From contig JAJOZX010005538.1 in NCBI GenBank assembly GCA_023014485.1, forward strand, positions 67,001 to 131,000: a stretch of DNA of 64,000 nt. Reading direction: 5' to 3'. Numbering within the stretch: the first letter of the stretch is position 1; every line of letters begins with the position of its first letter. A program made the translations under genes and the position numbers. Below the pieces are notes generated by a model. The model saw nothing but the letters and a program-made list of their open reading frames with translations, was not told where the DNA came from and did no database searches. Below are positions 44,201-54,719 of this stretch, one piece after another. Source of the stretch: Bathynomus jamesi. Lineage: Eukaryota > Arthropoda > Malacostraca > Isopoda > Cirolanidae.

Positions 44201-45348
44201 CAAAAGAGCGAGTTACTCTTAACAGACCATTTGAAACTGTAGGCATAGATTATACAGGGGCTGTAACTGTGGGGGTTAACAACATCGAAATAAAAATTTA
44301 CATCGTACTATTCACGTGTCCTGCATCACGAGCAGTTTATCTGGATGTTGTTGGAGATCTTACAGCAGAATCATTTGTTGCCGTCTTTAAGAGATTTTGT
44401 GCACAACATTCAGTACCTAAAACAATTTGGACAGATAATGCCACTTATTTCAAAGCTGGTGAACAAATAATTAGTGAACTTTTACAAACTGAAACTGCTC
44501 AACTCTCTTTGAATAGCTTAAACATTACATGGAAATATATTCCTGTTGCCTCCCCATGGTATGGCTCTATCTGGGAGAGGAACATTCAAACTGTCAAGAA
44601 TTGCTTAAAGAAAGCAATTGGCAGGAAACAAATACAATTATTTACACTGCTCACTTTCTTAGCTGAGATTGAAAGTGTGTTAAACAATAGGCCACTCACT
44701 TATGTGAGTGACAACATAAATGATTTAGAAGCATTAACGCCCAATCATTTGATGAAAGGTGAACAAACTCGCTTGTTGCCTGACAAATCAATTTCATTGG
44801 ATGATCCTGATTGGTCTCAAGAACACAGTGAACTTCAGACAAAATTCAGACATTTGACTGACATTAAGACTCATTTTGTTAAACGCTGGACTGATGAGTA
44901 CCTTACAAGTCTTAGAGAAAGACACAAACACTTGACAAACAAAAACTGGACAAACACTATTAAAGTAGGTGACATTGTGTTGATTCACGACAGTGTACCA
45001 CGACAATACTGGTCTCTTGGTAGAGTTTTGGAACTCAAACCAGGAGAGGACAGGGTGACAAGGGTAGTTAGACTCAAGACTGCTACTGGGGAGACTACTA
45101 GGGACATTTCTCTATTATACCCACTGGAGTCTGGGCCTACTATCTGTTTAACAGAACCTAAGATAGAAACTAGTTATCCAGTTTCTCAAACAAAAGCTTA
45201 TGATTCCGTACGAACTTTCTCTCAACCTTTAACAACTGGTGTGGTAACGCGCACAACAACGAGTTTAACTTATACAAGGCCTCAGCGCCACACAGCCTTA
45301 AAAGCCAGGAGCTTTTTACAACAAAAAATTAATGCTGGGGAATTGTAA
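41257..45348 (+). pseudogene. BEL/Pao Pol: protease, RT, RNase H, integrase (one stop, one frameshift)
   Basis: Protease motif LIDSCSQQTFVSQS at about 41275-41320. A TGA at 41739-41741 interrupts the frame, which continues to 42290; a frameshift near 42280 moves to the frame that is then open to 45348. RT: SDISKAFLRIHL, FGANCSPSLLALTL, YVDNLIGS (Asn at the second position of the usual Asp-Asp). RNase H: VFADASTHAYGCCAYLV. Integrase: HHCC zinc module (HNEIHHMG ... CITC), GIDYTG, WTDNATYF and the Glu of YGSIWERNIQTVKNC. Only two lesions across 4 kb agree with the high LTR identity. Confidence 0.9.
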
Positions 45349-45650
45349 ATGTTTCATTTTCAAAGGATAGCTACTTTTACACGATTGTACTTATAACTAA
45401 TTTAGCTAGACCTATATTCTTTCTCTTTACTTAATCTTCATAGTGAGAACTATATTTATTTTCATTCTGTGGATGAAACCTCTTATTCTTCTTCTTAATG
45501 AGGATTTATAAATGCTACATTTCTTTTATAAAGGAATGAGGATATAACACAGGCAATTGGTGGTTTCAATGCCACTAACATTACAACAATTATCTTTATG
45601 TAGGAGAAAAATTGATGCTTAGCATTCAAATTTTTCTTTCCGGGCCCCCC
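45349..45650 (+). other. BEL/Pao 3' untranslated segment with polypurine-like tract
   Basis: Non-coding; ends in CCGGGCCCCCC directly before the 3' LTR, an unusual C/G run where the polypurine tract should be. Confidence 0.5.
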
Positions 45651-46377
45651 AGTATATGAAATTTAGGATATTGGGAGGGTGGTTGAGAGAGAGCAGAAGT
45701 GGTCCTCAGAGGAAATAGATTTGGTAGTCTCTTTAATGTACAATAATTTATGGTTAACAAAGGTATGTGAATAATTGTTCATCATACTGGGTCATATCCA
45801 CATTAGTAATTTATTACTATGTGGTTAAGGGTGTGCTCGGTGAGATTATCTCCCACGACAACAACAACCAGCCAACAAAACTGAAGTCAAACACCAGAAC
45901 CTTGGCTTCAGTTCGTTCTTCCTTTTGATCGCATGAAGAGAGGAACAATTACGGAGTTGGCTTGCGAACTACTACAGAAATAGTGACAAACAAAGGTTGA
46001 AGTTAAAAACCAATACAGGCTAGTGTACCCAGAATAGGCCTACTTGAATTAGCTTAACTGAAGACTACGATTTTAAGATTAACTCTACAAGACGCTACAT
46101 CATCCCATTGACCAACTGAGGTGAGTCAATTCTTTCACTTTACCTTTCGGTTAACAGTTAACAAATATCCCCAATTTATTGCATGAACCGTAGTAAATTT
46201 TCTATGGTTTTATTTGTGGGAATTGTATCTGTGACTTTAATCATCCTATTTGCTCCGGACCATTTCTGGATTCTCGAGTCCTAATTTAATAGGTTGGATT
46301 AATTTTAACCTGCGTTAGGGGTTGGGAAATTGAGGTAGGTTTAATTGAGGTCATCTCCAACAGTGCAGTTTTTCACA
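45651..46377 (+). repeat. BEL/Pao 3' LTR
   Basis: Match of 37792-38520 with about ten substitutions and a few short indels. Confidence 0.85.
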
Positions 46378-46466
46378 TATAGGCTCACCTTTGCTTTCCA
46401 CCCGAATTGTTCATTCTGGCGAAGGTCAAGTTTTACACTCCAACTTAGACCTACTTTTAGACAGGG

Positions 46467-46511
<45 letters not shown>

Positions 46512-46960
46512 ACATATACATATATGAGAGAGAGAGAGAGATCCCTGCTAGGGCGCTCTGGGTACCCATTTATTTACCAACGGTGGAAAGATGTTTACAA
46601 GAACTTTTAGATGAACTTTTTTCCGGAATTGTACATATATAGGCTCGCCTTTTCTTTCCGCCCGAGTTGTTCATTCTGGTAAAGATCGAGCTTTACACTC
46701 CACGTTAGACCTACTTTTAAATGGTTACCCCTACGAACCGTGGAAGGATGTTTACACTCTACCTTAGACCTACGGTTTAACACGGATCATTAGGTCACCC
46801 TGGCTACCAACCGCGGAAGGACGCGCCGCCGCCGGGTCTCGAACCCGCCTTCACTCCACCTTAGACCTACAGTTTAACGCGGTCGCCGGAGCCCGACGCA
46901 TATAATCGTAATGTTTTATGGGCGTATAGACGGGTGTATACCTGCCAAACGAACCAAACG
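46378..46960 (+). repeat. 240-bp tandem repeat array continued, with degraded units
   Basis: A full unit (46378-46640 with a (TA)n tract), a partial unit to about 46760, then related GTTTACACTCTACCTTAGACC fragments mixed with a GGGTCTCGAACCCGCC tRNA-like piece to about 46900. No gene. Confidence 0.75.
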
Positions 46961-46969
46961 AAGTATGCA

Positions 46970-47460
46970 CTGTGCCAACTGGCTGATGATGCCTGGAGGC
47001 ACTGGCTGATTAAGCCGACTGGCTGATTAGGGGCACTATAAGACAAAGGCCGCTCGGCTGAAGTCTTAATATGCGTTTGGCTCCTGTTAAGCGAACACCT
47101 CTCCTCCTCTCTCTTAGGTTAGGTATACCCCTTTGGGGGGGTGAGGCTGTCCCACCTTATCCCCCAAAAAGGTGTCACCCAGCGGGAGTTCACTGCAACT
47201 TGGGGGATTACTCAGCCTCCAAGTTGCATAACCCCTTGTTGCTCTTGCAGCAACCCCCAACCCCCTTTAGGGGATGCCTTGCAACAAGGGGGAAGGGGGG
47301 TTGGGACTGGCACTGCGGGGTGCCTTGCAACAAGGGGGCTGGGTTGGCACTATGGGTGCCTTGCAACAATGGGAGGGGTGGGGTTGGCACTCTTGCAACA
47401 TTGATCAACATTTGCAATTGCATTGCACTCCCATTTTGCGCCCATACTACTAAACGAATA
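46970..47460 (-). repeat. Dispersed repeat R2, copy b (inverted)
   Basis: Reverse-orientation counterpart of 18180-18610: GTCTTAATATGCGTTTGGCTCCTG on one side, GATCAACATTTGCAATTGCA on the other, with a G-rich, CTTGCAACAA-containing tandem core. Open frames here are repeat artefacts. Confidence 0.75.
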
Positions 47461-47464
47461 CAAC

Positions 47465-48115
47465 ATACCTGCATAAAGATAATCTGCTCAGGATAGGGCA
47501 AAGCATACGCGTGTACAGAAGGCAGCATCACCTCCTCCATGATCTCTATATATTGATCTGCCGTAAACCTCCCGTGGATCTCAGTCAGCTCTCCTAGTCC
47601 TTGCAGGTGCATCCATTCCCACACATTTGCCGTTACCTGCCCACTCCGTGCCACTTCGTAAATATTTTTGCGGGCATATCTCGTGTTGTCCTGTCGCCAA
47701 CATCGAAGACGGCCGTGAGTTGTAGACGCAAACGTCTTCTAGTTAAAGAAGATAACTCTGCTCCAGTTTGCGAAATCATCGTTCTCTTTTCTGGAAGGTG
47801 TACAGTGGTGATATCCTGCTTCATGCAGCCATCTCCTTACGGTTTCCACTGACACGCCTATATATAGTATCTCCCGGATGGCGACTGCGTTGTTGATAGG
47901 ATCGTTCTGCACTTCGTTAATTATTCTCCGGTCTTCTTCTGTGGTGGTCTTTCTTGGCGCACCACACTTAGGACGATCTAGCAGATTCCCAGTCTCCTGC
48001 CACCTCTGCACCAGCGTCGAACAGTAGGCTTCGAAATTTTCAGTTCCATGGCTATGTCAGCTACAGAGAGGCCTACAGAGAGGCTACAGAGAGGCCATTT
48101 TCAGAGTTGGTGTTC
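47465..48115 (-). pseudogene. Tc1-like transposase, N-terminal and middle parts
   Basis: The minus strand gives RWQETGNLLDRP, GAPRKTTTEEDRRII and SVETVRRWLHEAGYHHCTPSRK (DNA-binding region and linker). Frameshifts follow, then GRFTADQYIEIMEEVMLPSV and YALPYPEQIIFMQ, which ends abruptly at R2 copy b. The missing C-terminal part corresponds to the type seen at 17520-17860. Confidence 0.85.
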
Positions 48116-48129
48116 GTCATACGGTGTAA

Positions 48130-48250
48130 AAATATGGTATGAGCATAGATCATGCTAGTAACTATGTCAACACCTCGGTTTGGCCCATCAACGTCATTTC
48201 ACAAACATTAGTATAATATTGTAAGAGTTTATAAGTATATATATACTGTA
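48130..48250 (-). repeat. Terminal repeat of the Tc1-like family
   Basis: GTTGACATAGTTACTAGCATG-type and AATGACGTTGATGGGCC-type sequence, inverted relative to 16960-17090; both copies lie outside a transposase N-terminal remnant, so they are the same element end. Confidence 0.7.
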
Positions 48251-48379
48251 AATTTTCACTCTTTAATATCCTTGGACGAGTTCGGGGCTTCATAATTTCG
48301 CCATCAACAGTTGCTAGTAATAATCTTACAGATTAAAATAACGTCATGAATGATGACATTTATTCTGGACTGTGATTGG

Positions 48380-48613
48380 TCGATGTTGAGGTCGTATATC
48401 AAGGCAAGTTTTACCTCTTGGTATGCAGATAAAGTTTCAGCAGCACTCAACGTAAATGAATCTCTCGATAAAATAGATTTAAAGCTCTCCACACTGAAAC
48501 CTATTCATGCTAAATGGATTGTCTCTGCATGGGATAACCTACACAAAATGAGGGAGACCATTCGGAAGGGTTGGGAAATTAACGGCATTCATGATATTCT
48601 TGTTATACAGTAA
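48380..48613 (+). pseudogene. Pogo/Tigger-like transposase, C-terminal fragment
   Basis: Encodes SWYADKVSAALNVN and LKPIHAKWIVSAWDNLHKMR followed by TIRKGWEINGI, the helical C-terminal segment (AW...I..GW..AGI) found after the catalytic core of pogo/Tigger/jerky DDE proteins. The catalytic residues are not present. No inverted repeats seen. Confidence 0.65.
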
Positions 48614-48878
48614 TAATACAGTATAATTTAAAATATTTTTACTGCTTTTACTTTACAATGTTTTATTACAATATAATGAATTTACTTTTCAAATAATGTA
48701 TTTTAGTTATCTAAGTTTTATTTTCTTACTATCTTCCAAAGATTAGTTTAAATTGTCAAATTTTCGCCTGCTGGATATTTTTTGCGTAAACTATATATAG
48801 CCTACGCGGAAAACGTGCAAATTTCTTGCAGACGAACATTTCCCATTCGCTAGTATATAAAACGTTCTATTGTAGTAG

Positions 48879-49187
48879 CTGTTCATATAGATTTGCAGTA
48901 ATCATAGTGGAACCTTATTGCAGTTCAACGCTGTTCACGATCATATTAATTGTTTATCTTTATAAACATTAAAGACATTACATTATAATTACCTGTAATT
49001 TCATTGACTGCACATTCAATTGTCCTTTAGATATATATGTCTGTATTACATGTTGTTGGACTCGGTGGTACCCCCTTCACCCTACCTTCCTCCAGTTGGG
49101 TTATCTTGACTAACACTGCGGCGTTTCCACATGTACGGAATCGCCTGTGAGGCGAAGAACATTACATATGCGAGCAACTGTACATAC
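48879..49187 (-). repeat. Dispersed repeat R1, copy b (inverted)
   Basis: Reverse-orientation match of 14461-14968 lacking the MITE. Contains TCGCCTGTGAGGCGAA. Confidence 0.75.
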
Positions 49188-49200
49188 GTAGTAATAATGA

Positions 49201-49244
49201 GTGTGTGTGTGTGTGTGTGTGTGTATTTGTGTGTGTGTGTGTGT
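49201..49244. repeat. (GT)n microsatellite
   Basis: GT repeats with one ATTT interruption. The next about 220 bases to 49469 hold no gene. Confidence 0.9.
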
Positions 49245-49469
49245 TTCTGGGCATGCATTACTACTGAAAAATGTTTGAATTGAATAACATATACCATATG
49301 ATTTGTCTGTTCTCTTATCCAATTGGTAACATTTTCTTATCTGTACGTTACGTGTGATTGTGGAATATCTAAATATGATAGGAAAACCTAAATATACTGA
49401 AAAGAACATGCCTTTATTGCCTAGAATCACCCATTTTCATTAAAACTCGGCCAAAAATTTGAATTCGCA

Positions 49470-49803
49470 GCGCGGTTATCATTATCTCCCATACTTAGGA
49501 AATGTTCTATTCAAAAGACGCCAAGGAAACCCATTTGCGTGCCTCAGGGTATTATACACCTGAAGCAGAAAAAGGTGTAAAGAAATTAAAAAAAAAAAAA
49601 AAAAAATATTTTTGTTCTCACCTAAACAGCGATTACTCATTTCAAAAGAATTTTTTGGTGAACGGGGTTGAGATGGAAATTAAAATTACCTGCACGGCCC
49701 CGAAATATGTTTAAACTTAGCTGCGACGGAGAAGAATCCTCTAAACCGTTGGTACCCCTCATTATTGAGATTTTTCTCAAGTGTCCGACGTGTAAAATTA
49801 TTT
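49470..49803 (+). pseudogene. Polinton fragment C: major capsid protein piece
   Basis: GYHYLPYLGN, FYSKDAKETHLRASGYYTPEAE, NGVEMEIKITCTAP and IFLKC/SSVRRVKLF (in shifting frames) match the middle of the copy B capsid. A run of 19 A interrupts it near 49590. It is joined directly at about 49803 to non-LTR sequence, with no other Polinton gene nearby. Confidence 0.8.
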
Positions 49804-50392
49804 GAAGTTGCCTTCTCTTCTGACCAAGCTGAACTCTTCACTCAAACTTTCGCCTCCAACTCAACCATCGACGATTTCGGTGTTGTTCCTCCATCTCCTC
49901 CTCCCTCTGTCTTTATTATGTCAGAAATTAGAATAACTTCTGAAAATGTTCTTTCTACTCTATTTGGGGCTCAACTCTAAGAAGGCTTACAGTCCTGATG
50001 GTATTTCTTCTATTGTTCTCAAAAACTGTGCTTCCGTGCTGACACCCTACCAAGGCAAACTCTTTCGTCTTTGTCTTTCTCGATTATCGTCCAATTTCTT
50101 TGAATTCTTGCCTTTCTAAAGTTTTTTAGTCTATCCTTTAGAGGAAGATTCTTAAACACCTTTCTTCTCACGATTTTCTTAAAGATGGTCAGTATGGGTT
50201 CCGAAAAGGGCGCTCCACTGGCGATCTTCTTGCATATTTCTGACTCTTGGTCATCCTCTTTTCAGGATTTCGGTGAAACGATTGATATTGCGCTAGACAT
50301 ATCAAAGGTTTTGATAGAGTCAGGCACAACTCTTTAATTTCCAAACTGCCCTCCTTCGGTTTCTATAATTCTATTTGTGCCTTCATCCAGGG
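49804..50392 (+). pseudogene. Second non-LTR retrotransposon (Jockey-like), RT N-terminal part
   Basis: Encodes DQAELFTQTFASNSTIDDFG, VPPSPPPS, then in other frames KAYSPDGISSIVLKNCAS, YGFRKGRSTGDLLAYF and IDIALDISKV, the N-terminal RT motifs. Many frameshifts. It stops at about 50392 and resumes near 55636 after several insertions. Confidence 0.8.
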
Positions 50393-51343
50393 ACGTAGCC
50401 AGGAATGTCCCAAGGCGGGGGAGCGAAGAGCTTCATTCGTCAGGTTCCGTGGTGAATCGGGTGAGCCCATACAGTTAGGGGGTCTGGGGGACAGCTGGAA
50501 GCTCCCCCAGCGGGTCCGGGGCGGAGCCCCATAAGCCAGCACATTTTAAGCTTATTTTGTGTAAAAACTCTCAAAATGTCAGTGCAACTGCCATTTTTGA
50601 ACAGCCACTATACAGCCATCCACATGAAATATGTACTCTTTCCAACAAAACTTTGGATGGGACAGTCACATTGGTGCAATCTAAGCTATATTATGATGTA
50701 ATTATTTGTATTTTCTGAAATTTTAAATCAGGTGTTGGTCCTATAGTTTTCATATTTAATAAAAAAGTAAATATTTTATTCACACATTTATTGATTTCAT
50801 GCGTACAATTATTTAATATATACACGTTTAACAGTATAACATATCTATGAATAACGAAATTAGAAGAGATCCAAATGAAAATCTCACGTAAAGACAAGTC
50901 AAACGGATGCAGAAACAACTAGATCATTTGAGACAGAAGGAAACGCACATCTGTTTAACGTATATTAAATTTTAAACAGGATAATCGTATGGAAAAATAA
51001 TTTAGGAGCTACTTGACCAAAAAAATATGTACTTTATCACATACGCAATTACTTTACTGAATCAAAATCGAATACTTAGTAAATACGCAATTTACCTATA
51101 GGTACACCACAAAATCACATTACCGCCCACCGTCCGTTTTATTCGCCCCCACTCGTCATACTGTACTATGCTGCAATGCATGCAAAACTAACTGGCGCCG
51201 AGCTGTGTTCAGTTTCCCCGCGCTTCATATTTCAGTAGTTCAGTACGATACGTGTTCAAACACGTCCAAACGTGTTTGGACGTGTTTAAAAAGACGACGC
51301 AAAATATCGCTTAAATAACACACACACACACACATACACACAC

Positions 51344-51415
<72 letters not shown>
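50393..51415. other. Gene-free insert beginning with a hAT-type end, then (CA)n/(TA)n
   Basis: CAGGGACGTAGCCAGGAATG at 50393 looks like a hAT/MITE terminal repeat, followed by GGGGGTCTGGGGG-rich sequence. I found no matching right end. The remainder is AT-rich with no gene, ending in (CA)n and (TA)n at about 51315-51415. Confidence 0.45.
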
Positions 51416-51419
<4 letters not shown>

Positions 51420-51673
51420 GGTGTTTCATAAATTAAAAGTTTGGAAAAATTTTAATCCACATGGATCCCCTTGTTCCATTTGCTGAGGAGACTGATAAAC
51501 CGAAGTATTAATTCAATAATTTAAAGTTTACGGGTCCCCAGTTTGATGCTCTGGCAGATCATAAACGGAAAAAATTAAACAAAAATCTGTCAATGAATTT
51601 TTATTCAACAAACGAGTATCATTTCACTACACATTTTCACAAAGATACAAAAAACATAACCACTTCTTGCGAA

Positions 51674-53893
51674 TCATTTGTCCATGAAATCCTTCTTGGT
51701 TTTATTCGGGTATTTCGCCCTATGCTGCATCACAGTTTTGAGCAAATACTGCTTCTGCTCTTCGTTCTTCGTCAGAGAACAGTTGAACTCTTTGGTGAGC
51801 GCGATGGCTCTTTCGGCCCGATCGTTGACGACAGAGATTTTGTTAACAGTTGCCGCTGCTTGCTTGAAGCCCTCTACTTCAGTCCACTCGGCAACTGGCT
51901 TTTTCAAGAATTCTGTGTCCAAGTCGAATGCATGGAAGAAAGCCATCGTCTTTCCTGTCACGAACTCCGCCAGGTGTTTCGAGGCAAGATTCCTGACGTT
52001 CTTCCCTTGGGGTCGCTTGAGTTCCTTTTTCGATGCGGGCTTACCCAAACTGACGACCATCTGAGCCTTTTCTTCATCTGCCACATCTGCGTCGAAGAAC
52101 GCCATGGCAATAAGAGTCTCAGAGATGTACCATAGGTGTCGAGACATGGCTTCTTGCGCAGCGTTAACACACGAATATCCCGACATGGCAAAGGCTTCCG
52201 CGTCACGCAGAAATTCCAGATCAACTGCGGCAGCCTTGCTTGAGGTTGCAGCACGAGTCCAACCTCGGATGTAGACGAGGGACACGAAGAGACCTACGGC
52301 TGTCAGAGCTTCCAACTCGTGACTCGACATCTTGAACTGCTTCTTCAGTAGAATTACTTTCAAGGAGTAGATGGCTATCGCCATCCATCGAGCGTGATGG
52401 TAAGCGCCAGGGGCTCTGAGAGGGAAATCCACCACTTTTGCTTCTCCCAGGAAGATGAGAACCAACTGTAGCAGTTCCTTGTAGTCATCGCGCTGATGCG
52501 ACGTGCTCACCATCCCTCCCACCAGCAGGACTGACTTCTCCCTCAGTTCCCTCATAGAGTCATTGACTTGAGCAAAATCGTACGGCCGCACGTCCAACCG
52601 GTCGATGAACTTCCATTGTGCCTGAAACCTCTTGAAAACGGGTATATCGGGGCCACTTGAAGGGCCGTATGCACGCTTGAAGACGGAGCTGAGGATGACT
52701 TCATAGATGTGATGCCGACAGGGGAAGTACATGAGTTCTCTGCCAAGACCTTTCTCAATCAGGACGCAGGCCCCGATATGAATCCCGGTGTTCGACGCTG
52801 TCGTGTCGAAAGACAGTCCCCGCACGCGCTCTTCCATCCTGTGTTCCTTGACCAAATCCAAGCAAACTCGCGCTATCTTCTCGCCGGTTCCGGACGTCAC
52901 CTTAGGAACGCCGAGCAACTTCTCCTTGCCGTCGCCAGAGACGAGGACGGCGATCCGGTCAACGCTCTCCTTCCATTGCTCATTGTCAGGTAGGAGCTTA
53001 CCGTCCCAATGCAAGACAAGAGGCTGACCAGGACAAACTTCGTCGGATTGATAACTTTCAGCAGCCACCTTCCTGAGAGCCTTGCGTGTGCGGTACATGG
53101 TACTGGCAGAAATGGACAGTTCATCCAAGTCAAAACCTAGTGATTTAGCCGCTGCAGCGTACGACATAGCTGAATCGCGGTACGAAATATTCAGCCGATC
53201 GTAGGTAGTCGTCACATCCTGTGAGATCAGATTCCTGCGTCGCTTCTTGGTATTTCCCTTGGAGGAGGATGGAAAAACTTCCACGGTTGGGTCAACGACA
53301 TCTGAGTCAGTCTCTGACGAAGTTGAAATCACTAAAGCCCCCGTATCTTCTGCAGCTCCTTGTTCCTTCCTGGCCTTCTCCTGTTGTTCCTTAATCTTGT
53401 ACAGCCTCTTCCTTTTCCTAATCCCCTTATAGTGAAGCTTCATGTCAACAGGGCCCATGCTGCAGGAATTTGGATCTTCACGCTGCATGTCGAGAAAGTG
53501 GATGTCCTCCTGATTCTTCATCATTTCCTTAGCCTGTGAATGAGCAATGTCCATGATCTCCTTCGCTATTGCCTCCTTGAACATCGCCTCCTTCACTCGG
53601 AAGGACTCTGCTTTATGTGACTTGTGCTTCACAAGCCGGTCGTATTCCTTGAGAAGGGATTCCATCTTCCTCAAGGCCGAATCTCGACGCATCATGGGGA
53701 TTCTCGCTCTCTCCCAAAATATGAGACAGGCATCCAGGCACAGGTTCAGGCATTTAGTACGTCCAAATTTTTGCTCCTTTTGGTGGTAAAAGTACTTTTT
53801 GAGTACTTGCAACTGAGTTGGAAGGCCACTTGATGTGATGTTCGCATCCGTCTGGCCAATAAGAAACACTTCTGTTTTCGCTCTGGTAGACAC
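51674..53893 (-). CDS. hAT-like transposase, main exon (intact)
   Basis: About 740 codons without interruption. The acceptor TTTGTTTTCTTTTCCAG ends at 53894; the open frame continues upstream to 54001 but that part lies in the foldback, so I take splicing as more likely. hAT-like marks in order: LHWDGKLLPDN (first Asp), LSFDTTASNTG (second Asp with the ASN motif), CRHHIYEVIL (C-x2-H), YHHARWMAIA (RW motif) and HLWYISETLIAMAFFD (candidate Glu). A basic segment KKRRRN (near 53240) may be a nuclear signal. Relatives are known to me from other invertebrates only as uncharacterised proteins. The intact frame suggests recent activity. Confidence 0.75.
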   Translation of the reverse strand: MSTRAKTEVFLIGQTDANITSSGLPTQLQVLKKYFYHQKEQKFGRTKCLNLCLDACLIFWERARIPMMRRDSALRKMESLLKEYDRLVKHKSHKAESFRVKEAMFKEAIAKEIMDIAHSQAKEMMKNQEDIHFLDMQREDPNSCSMGPVDMKLHYKGIRKRKRLYKIKEQQEKARKEQGAAEDTGALVISTSSETDSDVVDPTVEVFPSSSKGNTKKRRRNLISQDVTTTYDRLNISYRDSAMSYAAAAKSLGFDLDELSISASTMYRTRKALRKVAAESYQSDEVCPGQPLVLHWDGKLLPDNEQWKESVDRIAVLVSGDGKEKLLGVPKVTSGTGEKIARVCLDLVKEHRMEERVRGLSFDTTASNTGIHIGACVLIEKGLGRELMYFPCRHHIYEVILSSVFKRAYGPSSGPDIPVFKRFQAQWKFIDRLDVRPYDFAQVNDSMRELREKSVLLVGGMVSTSHQRDDYKELLQLVLIFLGEAKVVDFPLRAPGAYHHARWMAIAIYSLKVILLKKQFKMSSHELEALTAVGLFVSLVYIRGWTRAATSSKAAAVDLEFLRDAEAFAMSGYSCVNAAQEAMSRHLWYISETLIAMAFFDADVADEEKAQMVVSLGKPASKKELKRPQGKNVRNLASKHLAEFVTGKTMAFFHAFDLDTEFLKKPVAEWTEVEGFKQAAATVNKISVVNDRAERAIALTKEFNCSLTKNEEQKQYLLKTVMQHRAKYPNKTKKDFMDK

Positions 53894-54406
53894 CTGGAAA
53901 AGAAAACAAACTAAATAATTCCACAGAAATAATTTCACATCGTAATTAATTTCATTAATTAAATAAAGAAAAGCAGTAACTGGGACTCGAACCAGTGTCA
54001 TAGCCGTTTGGCGGCATCGCTCAAGTCGGCGTACACAGCACGCTATCCACTACACCATCTAGGGAGTGGATAGCGTGCTGTGTACGCCGACTTGAGCGAT
54101 GCCGCCAAACGGCTATGACACTGGTTCGAGTCCCAGTTACTGCTTTTCTTTATTTATAAAACTGATACGTGTACACTACGTTCTCTTTGACAATTCATTA
54201 ATTAAATAAATTTCAATACCGCAGTAAAATTACATTAATTAGTATCATAAATAATTACCAGCTTAGTTGTCCAATATGCAACAGACTAATTAATTTCATG
54301 TAATATTAATAATAAATATCACTACCACAGTAAAATGACAGAAATTAAATAATAATAAATTTCAATACCACAGTAAAATGAGATAATTAGTAGCATATAT
54401 AATTAC
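53894..54406 (-). other. Inferred intron of the hAT-like transposase
   Basis: 513 bp between donor GTAATT at 54406 and acceptor CAG at 53894, phase 0. It includes the perfect foldback (53961-54155) and a roughly 140-bp internal duplication (TTGGACAACT ... GGTAATTAT occurs near 54265 and 54415). Confidence 0.55.
53961..54155. repeat. Perfect 91-bp foldback of a tRNA-like sequence with 13-bp loop
   Basis: Left arm 53961-54051 and right arm 54065-54155 are exact reverse complements; loop 54052-54064. Each arm carries a B-box GGTTCGAGTCC and GTGGATAGCG-type A-box-like sequence. tRNA-derived origin is likely; the clover-leaf T stem pairs poorly, so not a functional tRNA gene. Confidence 0.85.
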
Positions 54407-54412
54407 CTCCAT
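54407..54412 (-). CDS. Inferred first coding exon (ATG GAG) of hAT-like transposase
   Basis: ATGGAG is followed by GTAATT, joining in phase to GTGTCTACC at 53893. The second GGACAACT-GGTAATTAT copy near 54265 has no ATG in that place. Tentative; transcript data would settle it. Confidence 0.4.
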
Positions 54413-54659
54413 AGTTGTCCAATAGGCTATACAACACGAACCGCTCAAGTGACGAAGAAAACCGTCTTCACTGCAGGCAGGCGAGAAATGAACTGACAAA
54501 AAGTCGTCAAAGTTGGGGTCCTGGCTTGGGGACCTCTAAATGCAGGGCGATCTGGTTCAAACTTGCACAAACGTGTTTTCTTGTTCTTTAGAATACGGAG
54601 AAACGTGTGGATTAAAACTCCAAGCTCATTTTTATTTTACCCTATAGGTATGAAACACC

Positions 54660-54663
<4 letters not shown>

Positions 54664-54717
<54 letters not shown>

Positions 54718-54719
54718 TA
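54664..54719. repeat. (TA)n microsatellite between two DNA transposons
   Basis: Alternating TA joining the hAT-like element and the mariner-type element. Confidence 0.9.

Larger units (their letters stand above)
37792..46377 (+). mobile_element. BEL/Pao LTR retrotransposon, nearly complete
   Basis: Two LTRs of about 727-729 bp (37792-38520 and 45651-46377) differ at roughly ten positions plus a few short indels, so about 98% identical and fairly young. Between them lie a primer-binding region, Gag with three zinc knuckles, and Pol ordered protease, RT, RNase H, integrase, the BEL order. It inserted in the 240-bp tandem repeat with a TATA-type short duplication whose exact limits are unclear. 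It is broken by a solo LTR (40652-41256), one in-frame stop and one frameshift. No envelope gene seen. Confidence 0.9.
51416..54663 (-). mobile_element. Divergent hAT-like DNA transposon, apparently complete (3248 bp)
   Basis: Inverted ends TTAGGGTGTTTCATA at both borders. It sits within (TA)n tracts, so the target duplication cannot be read. It carries one large open exon (51674-53893), an inferred intron with a foldback, and a tiny first exon. A C-terminal fragment of a relative occurs at 59735-60125. Confidence 0.85.

Noticed and set aside
47071..47654. Proline/leucine-rich proteins in the 47-kb region
   Set aside because: Translations of repeat R2 copy b joined to Tc1 remnants.
50393..50560. 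Complete hAT or MITE element starting CAGGGACGTAGCC
   Set aside because: Only one end could be found; no inverted partner or 8-bp duplication.
53894..54001. N-terminal 36 residues of the hAT-like transposase read through from 54001
   Set aside because: This stretch comes from the intron and foldback arm, and a strong splice acceptor lies at 53894; a short upstream exon fits better.
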